Assembly (NCBI GenBank): GCA_033032865.1
Contig: JAWHQI010000257.1
Location: 3,519,001-3,583,000, forward strand
Source of the DNA: Dactylorhiza incarnata
Taxonomy: Eukaryota; Streptophyta; Magnoliopsida; Asparagales; Orchidaceae
Reading direction: 5' to 3'
DNA: 64,000 nt
A model generated the notes under the pieces. It searched no databases. It was not told the DNA's origin and saw nothing but the letters and a program-made list of their open reading frames with translations. Position numbers and translations under genes: made by a program. Below, piece by piece: positions 55,547 to 64,000 of this stretch; position 1 is the stretch's first letter, and the number at the start of each line of letters is the position of its first letter.

Positions 55547-56334
55547 AACTTTCCTCCGCAGTTTATGTTTTGATAGTGAGAACATATAGTCGCAACATTC
55601 AAGCATCTAAATAACAGACTGGAAATTCCAAATAATTTCTTGCTGAAAACCCAAGATGGTTAGATGCTTGTTATTCCACATTTGATAACTAAGCATCTTT
55701 CTCATTGTAAGTTGATTCGAAAATTATTCAACTAGGAATAGAAAGTCGTTGGAGTCGGTTATCTAACATTGATGATCATAGCACATTATTCCACACCTGA
55801 TAATGTTGCAAACGTTGTTGTGCCATATCATTCAACTTTTGTTGATGAGGCACATAATGATCACTAATGGATATGATAACGGTTGATTTACAAAATCAAC
55901 ACTAGACTGGTTCCTGCTAAACCAGATAGAGATGCTGACAGTGTTACTTCACCAATGCTACAGGTTCTAAGCTCACTGATGTAAGAGCTAGTTCTCTTTC
56001 TACGTTACTGCATATGTTCATGAATTCATAGAGTTTTCTAACTCATGAAATTCCTTGCAGGCTTTGGTGGAGATGGAGGAGAGATAGTAGTATTTGACAT
56101 GGATGATGATGATCTACTAGACGAGTAGAATTGTCATTTGTTTTATCCATGTCATTTTTGTTTTCAGACTATTTGTTGAGTAACACTTTTTATTTTGGAT
56201 ATTTTGTGTAAAATCATGTTGTTACTTATTGTGCTAACTCTCTTGTTTATGTTAAGTTGAAAACTCCTTTTTGCTTTCACTACTTTCTGCACTTCGAAAC
56301 GTATACGTTATTTGTCACAAATATAGGAGGAGAT
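55547..56334 (+). other. Non-coding tail and polypurine tract of copia B
   Basis: About 0.8 kb without frames; ends with the polypurine tract ataggaggagat (56322-56333) before the 3' LTR. Confidence 0.8.
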
Positions 56335-56512
56335 TGTTAATGTATATTTGGTCAAATAACGGGTTCAAAGGTATAACGGGTCAGTTGGGTACACGGATAC
56401 CCATCCCCATAGACACTCCTAGGGTTTTCCCTATATATACCCGCTAGGGGCAACGGAGAGTTGATTCCACTTTGATCCTCCTCCGGATGCTTCGAGCAAA
56501 CCTTCCCTCACA
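56335..56512 (+). repeat. 3' LTR of copia B
   Basis: 178 bp, tgttaatg to cctcaca; two differences from the reassembled 5' LTR (within ccc(a/g)tag and caac(a/g)gag). Confidence 0.95.
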
Positions 56513-56517
56513 GTGAT

Positions 56518-57405
56518 GAGTGCAAGAAGGGTTGGAAGTGTATGAACCCTCAAAATCAAAGATTCATCGTCTCTCGTAATGTGGTGTTCGACGAGTTGAC
56601 ATCTTATGGCGGAGGTCCTAGAGCCGTGTTGGAAGATAACATGGGAGAAGTAAGCCGTGAAGAAGAAACTGATGAAAAAAACAGTTGAGTTACTTATTTC
56701 TCCAGGAGCTTCATGCTCTTCAAGCTAGACGTTGGTGGAGTCAGAGTTAGAAAGAAGGGGTAGCAGACTAACAGTGCTTGAAGTCATGGTGACGAGGGGA
56801 GCAAGTGCGGAGGCAGGAGTTGGAGAGGTGGAGAGCAGTTCTGCTCTTAAAAGGTCGAAGCGGACCATCGTTCCACCGGCTCACTATAAGGAAATTATTT
56901 GGTAAGACTTGATGAGCGGGAACCATCGTGCTATGACGAAGACGCATGCATGAATGAGTGGGAAAATGCTATGGATGAGGAGATGAGTGCCCTCAAGAGT
57001 AATGAAACCTTGGATCTCATACCCAAGGTTGATGGCGTTACCTCAGTCACGTGCAAGTGGGTGTATTAGTGTATAAGAACAAGAAGAAGGTGGACGACAG
57101 TGTTGAGCGCGTCAAGGCTCGGCTTATCGCCCCGGGGTTCTCGCAGAAGTATGGAGAGGACTACGAGGAAACGTTTAGTTTGGTTGTAAAGTTAACATCG
57201 GTGCGGATTGTGACTGCATTGGCGGCTTGCAAAGATTGGAGATTGTGGCAGTGGGACTTAAAAAACGCTTTTCTTTACGAGGAGATGAATAAAGACAAAT
57301 TCATGTTGCAACCGCAGGGATACGTATCCAAGGACCATCCAGATTACGTTTATAAATTTAAGTTTGCTTGAAAAGATATCGGTGTCTCATCTTGATGGGG
57401 AGTAT
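56518..57405 (+). pseudogene. Copia D integrase C-terminus and truncated reverse transcriptase (right half)
   Basis: Resumes the copia D reading after copia B (GWKCMNPQNQRFIVSRNVVFDE). A longest frame at 57051-57371 covers the N-terminal reverse transcriptase (ARLIAPGFSQKYGEDYEETFS, WQWDLKNAFLYEEM, YVSKDHPDYVYK). It stops before the YVDD active site. From there the sequence jumps directly to the polypurine region (gatggggagtat) at the LTR, so the rest of reverse transcriptase and RNase H is deleted. Confidence 0.85.
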
Positions 57406-57644
57406 TGAAAAGGTAAAGATGAGTTGGTTGACCTGAACCGGACCGCGCTTTAATTTCAATTTTTGCTCCCGATTTCTCTAAGCATGAAGTGATGTCGCTT
57501 CCATGCCATTTTCGGTTCTCTTTCCCACTCCAAAACCAAAAGCCAGGATTCGAATTTTCAAAAAGGATAACTACCTCTCTCCTCATTTGGTTGGACGCAA
57601 CTCTTGGAGGTCCAAAATGAAAAAAAAACAAAAAAAATTGTTTA

Positions 57645-59535
57645 GGGTCCGTTCGACGCGCAGGTAATGACTTTCTGGAATTGGCTTTGGCCAGAAAACC
57701 AATATCTGCAGGAATTGGTTTTGTGCATAAAACCAATTCTGAAGTTCGGCTGCACGATGGAATTGGCTGAAATTGAAATTTTTAAAATTCAAATTTTTAA
57801 AAGCGCGCGCACGGGCGAAAAGCACGCGCCCGAGCGAAAAGCGCGCGCCCGGGCGAAAAGCACGCGCCCGGGCAAAAAACGCGCGCCCAGGCTAAAATAT
57901 CGCGCCAGGGCGAAAAAATCGCGGCAGGTGACAAAATCGCGCAAGGGTGAAAAAATTGAGCTCAGCCGAAATAAATGCGCCTGGGCGAAAAAATCGTGCC
58001 CGGGGAAAAAATCGCGGCAGGCGAAAAAATCACTCTCGGGCAAAAAAATCGCTCCCGGGAGAAAAAATCGCGCCCGACCGAAAAAATTGCGCCCGGCCGA
58101 AAAACTCGCGCCCGACCGAAATAAACGCGCCCGGGAGAAATAAAACGCGCCCGGGAGAAATAAAACGCGCCCGGGAGAAATAAACGCGCCCGTGCGAAAA
58201 AATCGCGCCCAGGCGAAAAAATCATGCCCAGGCGAAAATATGCGCTCGGGTGAAATAAACGCGCCCAGACGAAAAAATCGCGCCCAGACGAAAAAATCGC
58301 GCCCAAACGAAAAAATCGCGCCCGGGCGAAAAAATCGCGCCCCAGACGAAAAAATCGCGCCTCTGACGAAAAAATCGCGCTCGGGCGAAAAAATCGCGCC
58401 CGGGCGAAAAAATCGCGCCCCGGGAAAAAAAACCGCGCAACGGGCAAAAAAATCGCGCACGGGCAAAAAAATCGCGCCCGGCGAAAAAATCGCATCCGGG
58501 CAAAAAAATCGCGCCCGACCGAAATAAACGTGCCCGAGAGAAATAAAACGCTCCCCGGCGAAATAAACGCATCCGAGCGAAAAAATCACGCCCAGGCAGA
58601 AATATGCTCCCGGGTGAAATAAACGCCCGAACGAAAAAATCGCGCTCGGGCGAAAAATTCGCTCCCCGGGCGAAAAAATCCCGCACGAGCGAAAAAATCG
58701 CACCCGACCGAAATAAACGCGCCCGGGAGAAATAAAATGCGCCCGGGCGAAATAAACGTGCCCGGACGAAAAAATCGCTCCCGGGCGAAAAAATCGCACT
58801 CGGGCAAAAATATGCCCGGGTGAAAATATGCGCCCGTGCGAAATAAACGCGCCCGGGCGAAAAAATTGCGCCCTGGCGAAAAAATCGCTCCCGGGCGGAA
58901 AATCGAGCCCGGGCGAAAAAATCGAGCCCGACGAAAAAATTAAGCCCGGGCGAAAAACGCGCGCCCGATCGAAAAACACAATGTTCAAAAAATGTGTGCC
59001 CGCGTCGAAAAACGCGCGCCCGACCGAAAACACGCTCTCGGGCGAAAAACGCGCGCCTGAGCGAAAAAAGAGTGTCCGGCGAAAAATGCCTGACAGGCCT
59101 AAAAACACCCGGTCGGCCGAAAAATGCCCGCTCGGGAGAAAAATAAGTGCCCGGCTGAAAAACGCGCGCTCGAGCGAAAAATCGCGCTCTCGGGCGAAAA
59201 ACGCCCGCCTGGGAGAAAAATGAACGTCCGGTCGAAAAGCACGTGCCCGACCGAAAAACTTGTGCCCGACTGAAAAACACACCCTGCAGGAAAACGCACG
59301 CTCGGGCGAAAAACCCGTGCGTAGGTCGAAAAACTCTAGCGTAAACATTTGATTATGCGGAAAACCTATGGGCGGATGTAAGAATTGCTATTTGATTTTA
59401 GTTCATAGTAAAAGTGATGGGTTTTCACATGAAAGCCAATATTCGCTTAAATTTCGTTGCGTCGAACACTAGAATTGGATTTCTAATCTCTAATGCCAAT
59501 TCCAGAAAGCCAATTCCGTCCAAACGAACGGAACC
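57645..59535. mobile_element. PIF/Harbinger-like element filled with a minisatellite, TSD TTA
   Basis: The ends gggtccgttcg and cgaacggaacc are flanked by TTA (57642-57644, 59536-59538). The inverted repeat also includes gactttctggaattggc and its complement. The interior 57801-59340 is a minisatellite (separate entry). The 5' end and ggaattgg repeats resemble 29326-30204, so both Harbinger-like insertions in copia D may be one family. No transposase. Confidence 0.88.
57801..59340. repeat. GC-rich minisatellite, 19-20-bp unit, about 75-80 copies
   Basis: Typical unit: cgcgcccgggcgaaaaaat, with variants gaaataaacgcgcccgggag. Copies vary by point changes and one-base length changes. Neither strand has many stop codons, so a 519-codon frame (57789-59348 minus, FFRPGAIFS-like repeats) and several others appear. 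Coding is very unlikely. Confidence 0.95.
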
Positions 59536-59843
59536 TTACAGATTTTCATCCACCCAGCAAGTGAGAAGGAATACTAGAAATGTTTTGGGGGTGTCTGAGG
59601 CTCACACCTCTGTGTGATATGAACAATTTTATATAATTAATCATATTTTTAGACTTGGAAATATTTTTATTTGCAAAAAAAATCAAAAAATATTAATGTC
59701 GGAATCATCGGAATATGTGTAATCTGATACTTAAAATGATCGTAAAAATATCAACATTAATATTTTGTGATTTGTTTTTGCAAAATTGTTTTTTTCGAAG
59801 TCTAAACATATGATTTAGTGCATAAAATTGTCAATGACGCACC

Positions 59844-60337
59844 TAGGCGTGCAAATTTGGCCCGGGTCCGATTGTCCGGCCCAGGTCTGCATGGGTCTGA
59901 GCCCGATTAGGCCTGGGCCCGGTTAGGCCGGGCCAGGCCAGGCCTAAGTGGGCTCAACATGCCCCCTTATTTGGGCAGGGCCTGGCCTGGTGCTCGGCCC
60001 GGGCCAGGCCCAAGCCCGGGCATTAAAGCTCCCTGGCAGCCATCATTTTAATGCTGGCAGCCAACATTAAATGCTGGCAGCAACATAAAAATGCTGGCCG
60101 CCCAACATTTCTGCTGGGCTGCCAATGCTAGCGGCCCAGCAGAAATGATAGGCTGCCAGCATTTGGGGCCTGATTGGGCCCGCTCTAAAGGGCTCAATCA
60201 GGCCCACTTTTTTATGTATGCCGAGCCCAGCCTGGGCCCGATTTGAGCAGGGCTCGGCCTGGGCCCGAGAGCAAAAAAGCCCGAGCCCAGGGGGGCCAAG
60301 CCCGGCCTGGGCCAGCAGGGCCTTTTTTGCACCTCTA
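59844..60337. mobile_element. hAT-like element with CCCGGGCC arrays, 8-bp TSD
   Basis: The ends taggcgtgcaaa and tttgcacctcta are flanked by GACGCACC (59836-59843) and CACGCACC (60338-60345), one mismatch. The interior is built of ggcccgggcc, ggcctggcc and aatgctggcagcc repeats in both orientations. Non-coding. Confidence 0.82.
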
Positions 60338-60503
60338 CACGCACCAAAACATTTCTCTTCCAAGAAGGTAGTGGTTGTCCATTTGGTGTAAGGACATTTT
60401 CTCTCTCTCTCTCTATCCCGAAAGAGAAACTGTTTGAGATCAAATTAAAAGGCCGGCAGTTTTTGCTGTATTTTTTAGGGAAATATTAAAATCAAATAAG
60501 AAA

Positions 60504-61506
60504 GAGCAATGTTATGAACACATCTTTATTGGCTATTGACCGTCAAACTTTAATAACACACAAAATATGATTATTTTCACACCGACTCATTAATGACACA
60601 CCAATTTTAAAATATTGATTTTCGCCAACATGTACAACAGGTTTGCCGAATACATTCAACCTTCTTATTTTGTCCTCCAAAGAATGATTTGAGCTCGAAT
60701 AGAATTCTTCATGATGGTGGTGAGCTTCAGCTTCTCGGAGAGATCCACCTCCACCCCTGTTTCGGACTTCCAGATTACTCCTTCTAGTTCTTCTTGTCCC
60801 AATTCACATATGGCATGGAGAAGTTTCATCAAACATTAATTCAATGCAGCTCATAATGTTTATGGTGCGCGAGAGTGCGGAGAAGAGAAACGGATCAGAT
60901 CGAACCTGCGGCAACAACGCCCATTCAATTTAATGGAAGAAAAAAGATCAACGAACAAAATCAGAATTTTCAGTGTGCTACCTTGTCGGAAAGTAGAAGA
61001 GAATCCTTCCCGTCGGCGACCTTATCGTAATTTTCAGTACGCTACCTTGTCGGAAAGGGGAAGAGATTCCTTCCCGTCGGCGACCTTCCCGCCGCCGACC
61101 TTTCCGCCAGCGTTTTTGATCGCCTCCTCCGACTGAACCCTAAGACCCCTCGGCATGAAAAATCCGGCGAGCGATGCTGAGAGAAAGATCATAATCAGTC
61201 TCAAATGACACTTTCTTCGTTTTCCGCATGCACGCTCAAATTTTGATCGAAAGAGACAGAGGGGATTAGGAAGGAGACGAGGGGAGGAGCGACATTTTGT
61301 TCCATTCGGCGGCGGAAGAGGGTAGAGTTGGCGATGGAGTAGATGATCTTGAAGTGTTCGGAGAAGAGAACCTGGACGACGATTCGCAGGGGAGACACTC
61401 GTTCCTATGGTGTGCGCCTAAAGCTTGGAGTTTAGGAATTTTTGAGTTTTTTAGAAAGATTTTTGGTGTGATGGTACCCTAATTTGGTGTTCTTTTAACA
61501 TTGCTC
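60504..61506. mobile_element. Foldback element of about 1 kb in the copia D 3' LTR
   Basis: The ends gagcaatgttatgaacac and gtgttcttttaacattgctc are imperfect inverted repeats. The middle carries a tandem duplication of about 72 bp (ttttcagtgtgctaccttgtcgg near 60967 and ttttcagtacgctacc near 61031) and GC-rich gccgccgacc runs that look like captured gene sequence. Target duplication not found. Confidence 0.55.
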
Positions 61507-62609
61507 GTAAAAAATGGATATCCACACATCATTGTTAACATCAAACAATATTCTCTAGAAATTACTTGGTGCAAGCAAATCTTTAACGACAAACTGATAT
61601 TGTTAACAACAAAACAAATCTAAAATTGAGAGAGTTTTGTGGATAGTTGCTAATCTACAAAGTCATTTTTTCTAACCGTATATACTAGTCACTCATACAC
61701 TTTAGATCATGATAAATTTTAGATTACAACACTCTGAACCAATTTAGAGTAAGATTTCAAAAAATTTATTAAATGGAGTTAATCAATATAAAATAAATTG
61801 AGCATTTTTATTTGTTAGATTCTCCTAATTTTAGTGAATTTTGCTTGAGTATTCAACATTGAGAGAGTTTTGTGGATAGTTGCTAATCAAAGTGACCTAA
61901 AGAAAAAAAATTGTGAGTTCTTACTTCTCTAAATTATGATATATCTACGCTATAATTTTGATCTATATGTGAAGTTGCAATAGCCTGTTATGCTTAAAAA
62001 TCCTACAAAATGATATGCTCAATTTATTTTATAAACACACAAAGGATTGTTGAAGTGTCGGTTCAATGAGTTTAGCTTTTTGAATACCCAAGGTCTGATC
62101 CAGGAATGAAAATTTTGATCTCAACATTCATGCTTTAACCACATAAGTTAACTTATAATCTCAGTTTATGCATGAGTAAAGTATGATCGCTAAATTTTCT
62201 GCACTGTTATTATTTTCTGACTTTGTAGTCTCAAGAGTCTTTTGTTATGCTATATTACTTTTTGAAAATTTCTGAAAGATTAGAAGATTATATACATTTT
62301 ATTGCACTTTTTTGTCGATTAACATTTATTGTGCATGCACATATTGCATAAACAAAGCATTATAGAATGTGAGAAGGTTTCGGCCGAGCGCGAGAGGGAA
62401 TCGGGGAGGATTTTCGACGATGGTGTGCGGCTTATGCTTTGCCGTAGAAAAATCCGAAACTAATTTTAAACGAGGATTTTAAGTTATGTTGGCGCGCGGA
62501 GAGTCATTTTTGGTCTCTGTAGAAATATTTGGAACTAATTTTAGATGAGGATTTTAAGTTATGTTGGACTGCAAATAGTCGTTTTTGATTTGCATTTAAC
62601 AATCTTTTC
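61507..62609. other. AT-rich DNA with two local duplications
   Basis: gagagagttttgtggatagttgct occurs near 61628 and again near 61859. A 78-bp tandem pair (ttaaacgaggattttaag and ttagatgaggattttaag) is at about 62450-62600. It separates copia D LTR segments, so it is probably inserted or duplicated material. Confidence 0.5.
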
Positions 62610-62883
62610 TTTACTCCTGTAATGGTCTAGAAAACAAGTTCTCTCTCAATTTTTATTTGGACTTCTCCGGTTGTAACTAAATTTGAACCTTGCATTTATC
62701 GAGTTGATTTGTGTAGAGTTTATCCCAATTTAGTTTACCTATCGTGGATTTCCGTGCGGCTGAGATCGGATATTGTGCAAGTGATGAAGTGATTTTGGGC
62801 ACCGTGAAATTTTTACAATCACGAAGATATCCCCAAAAAACATCACAACATCTCAAGCAAAATATACATAAAATGTTAAATGG

Positions 62884-63049
62884 TGATTGAAGCATCCGCG
62901 TGACTGTCTAGTATGGAACAGTCTACTCGTTGCCCCTAGCAGGGTATTTAGAGGCGAACCCTAAAACCCTGATGGGTAAGTGGATTCCTATCGGATCCTA
63001 ACCAAACCACCAAGTATCCGTTAACCCGTTATATCGATATACCTCAACA
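62884..63049 (-). mobile_element. Solo LTR-like piece related to copia A/B
   Basis: Shares order and wording with the 175-178-bp copia LTRs: gaagcatccg, cgttgcccctagcagggtat, aggcgaaccctaaaaccc, ccgttaacccgttat, ending ctcaaca. No LTR partner or coding region follows. Flanks ttaaa/taaaa are a doubtful duplication. Confidence 0.65.
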
Positions 63050-63123
63050 TAAAATTCATCCAAAACTCAAAAAAAAAAAAAAAATCTTAAATCGCAGCAG
63101 CCGAACTTACAATACAGCAATCT

Positions 63124-63457
63124 TCATCTCTGAATCCAAGCATCATCTTTAGACGCACAAGCAGCTTCCAAGTCATTGGCATCAGGGCTAGGAGTTCTAT
63201 TGAGCCGGCTCTTCTTCCTCGATTTCGGCTTCTTATACGTGATCGCGATGGCATTGTCGTTGGGAAAGAGGTCGTTGAACACGAATGCGTGGAGTACTGT
63301 GGAGATCAGAAGAGCCGACACGGCGACCGTCGATATGGTGGAGAGCGCGATGGAGAGAACCTTCGTTAGAACATTGCTGACCTCGGCCGTGTATCGGATC
63401 GTCGCGATGGCGGCGCCGGTCATCGGAAATGTATACGCCCACCAAGCGAGTGAGAAT
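63124..63457 (-). CDS. SLAH2/SLAH3-type S-type anion channel, last exon
   Basis: After an acceptor-like gtcgatgcag|attct (minus), the frame reads FSLAWWAYTFPMTGAAIATIR, two hydrophobic helices (VLSIALSTISTVAVSALLISTVLHAF), the motif DLFPNDNAIAI, and a basic/hydrophilic tail to a TGA at 63124-63126. This is the C-terminal part of the TDT-fold SLAC/SLAH channels; LFPND followed by AIAI is characteristic of SLAH2/3. Such channels release chloride and nitrate across the plasma membrane and are gated by phosphorylation. Earlier exons must lie to the right of the window. The open frame continues upstream of 63457, but there it reads intron sequence. The tail after AIAI looks a little longer than usual for the family. 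Confidence 0.85.
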
Positions 63458-64000
63458 CTGCATCGACAAACAACTTGAAGTGAGCCAGGGACGGATCCAG
63501 AGGGGGCCAAAGGGACACTGACACCCCATTTTTTCGATCTGTTATAATCATGCCAAAATTTAGCTATTCGCAGACCAAATTTGATTTTTCTCAACTAATT
63601 GCACCATGAAACTTAATTTCGAACCTGCGGCCCACCTACTCACCCCCGCTCAGTCCTCACAAAATAGATCCCGTGTTTAGGAATTAGGGCAGAGTAAGAG
63701 CCGCAATCTTCGGAAATAGCCACCATTTGCAATTCAGATTTCAATGGTTAATCAGCTAATTGTATTTAGAATTTCTTGTATCCGCCAGCCGACTGAGTGT
63801 GGTTTTTCAAATAAAAATTAAACGAGGAGGGGGTTGTTTGAAGCACCTGAATCCTCTGAAGAAGTTGATCCGAACAGCCTGTGAAGGAATACAAAGAAGA
63901 GAATTAGGCAAAATTCATTGATTGCATATTATCTGCAGATTTTGATGAATTCCGGCTGCCATTAGAAGAACAAAATAAGGATATTATGCTCTAACAGTAT
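63458..64000 (-). other. Last intron of the SLAH3-like gene (partial)
   Basis: At least 540 bp with no exon recognised. It contains gagccagggacggatccaga (63481-63500), typical wording of short plant DNA-element ends, and tagctattcgcagaccaa (about 63558), the subterminal motif of the hAT-like family at 3050 and 4899. So at least one small element has probably inserted in this intron. Confidence 0.6.

Larger units (their letters stand above)
31915..56512 (+). mobile_element. Copia element B, host of the nested gypsy elements
   Basis: Inserted in copia D with perfect 5-bp duplication GTGAT (31910-31914 and 56513-56517). LTRs are 178 bp: the 3' copy is 56335-56512, while the 5' copy is in two pieces, 31915-31962 and 50797-50926. 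With the Tat insertion removed, the two LTRs differ at only two positions by eye. The internal region is 50927-56334. Same family as copia A. Gag, protease and integrase carry stops or deletions, while reverse transcriptase plus RNase H is open. Confidence 0.93.
57406..62817 (+). repeat. 3' LTR of copia D, swollen by insertions
   Basis: Segments colinear with the 5' LTR occur at 57406-57641, 59539-59590, about 60345-60490 and about 62610-62817, separated by the Harbinger-like, hAT-like and foldback elements listed below and by unassigned DNA. Ends in ttttaca before atcac. The original length was about 1.1 kb. Confidence 0.75.

Noticed and set aside
57789..59348. 519-codon minus-strand frame with FFRPGAIFS-type repeats, and several long plus-strand frames
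   Set aside because: Produced by a 19-20-bp minisatellite that lacks stop codons; several frames on both strands are open at once, units differ by single-base indels, and it lies inside a non-autonomous DNA element.
63458..63594. Upstream extension of the SLAH3-like frame (MRKIKFGLRIAKF...)
   Set aside because: Family similarity stops exactly at an AG acceptor at 63457; the extension reads transposon-like intron sequence.

Overview
The window looks like nuclear DNA of a flowering plant, probably a eudicot; I cannot name the species. Only two host genes are recognisable, both on the minus strand: a single-exon MAKR6/BKI1-type membrane-associated kinase regulator at 19964-20668, and the last exon of a SLAH2/3-type S-type anion channel at 63124-63457, whose upstream exons lie beyond the right edge. 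Almost everything else is transposable elements and their debris. I found no CRISPR array, rRNA gene or convincing tRNA gene.

Layout. 1-336: truncated LTR related to the Tat-type LTRs further right. 337-6269: AT-rich intergenic DNA with foldback elements and unusual hairpins. 6270-11920: degenerate copia element A on the minus strand (175-bp LTRs, TSD AAAGT), apparently inserted in an older LTR. 11921-27680: intergenic DNA with small DNA-transposon derivatives, a minisatellite and the MAKR6-like gene. 27681-62817: a nested retrotransposon complex. 62818-64000: a copia solo LTR-like piece and the end of the SLAH3-like gene.

The complex can be dissected by target-site duplications. An old copia element D (LTRs about 27681-28887 and 57406-62817) was split by copia element B (31915-56512, TSD GTGAT). 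The 5' LTR of B was split by a Tat-type Ty3/gypsy element (31963-50791, TSD GGGTC). The 5' LTR of that element was split by an intact-looking chromovirus of Tekay/Del type (41308-50241, TSD CGAGT, two 2034-bp LTRs that look identical). The Tat element also took up an hAT-like element (TSD CCTATCAA) and a 1.45-kb solo LTR-like insertion. Copia D took up two Harbinger-like elements (TSD TTA), a CACTA-like element, an hAT-like element and others. Its 3' LTR is thereby swollen from about 1.1 kb to 5.4 kb.

The most interesting observations are a putative 76-nt intron that would fuse gag and pol of the young Tekay element in frame; an array of about eight tandem palindromes inside the Tat LTRs; an antisense, apparently spliced coiled-coil gene with its own TATA box in the Tat element; a 1.5-kb 19-bp minisatellite filling a Harbinger-like element; and a family of long near-perfect hairpins built on one conserved core. 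All calls come from reading the sequence by eye; family assignments rest on motif recognition, not on searches.
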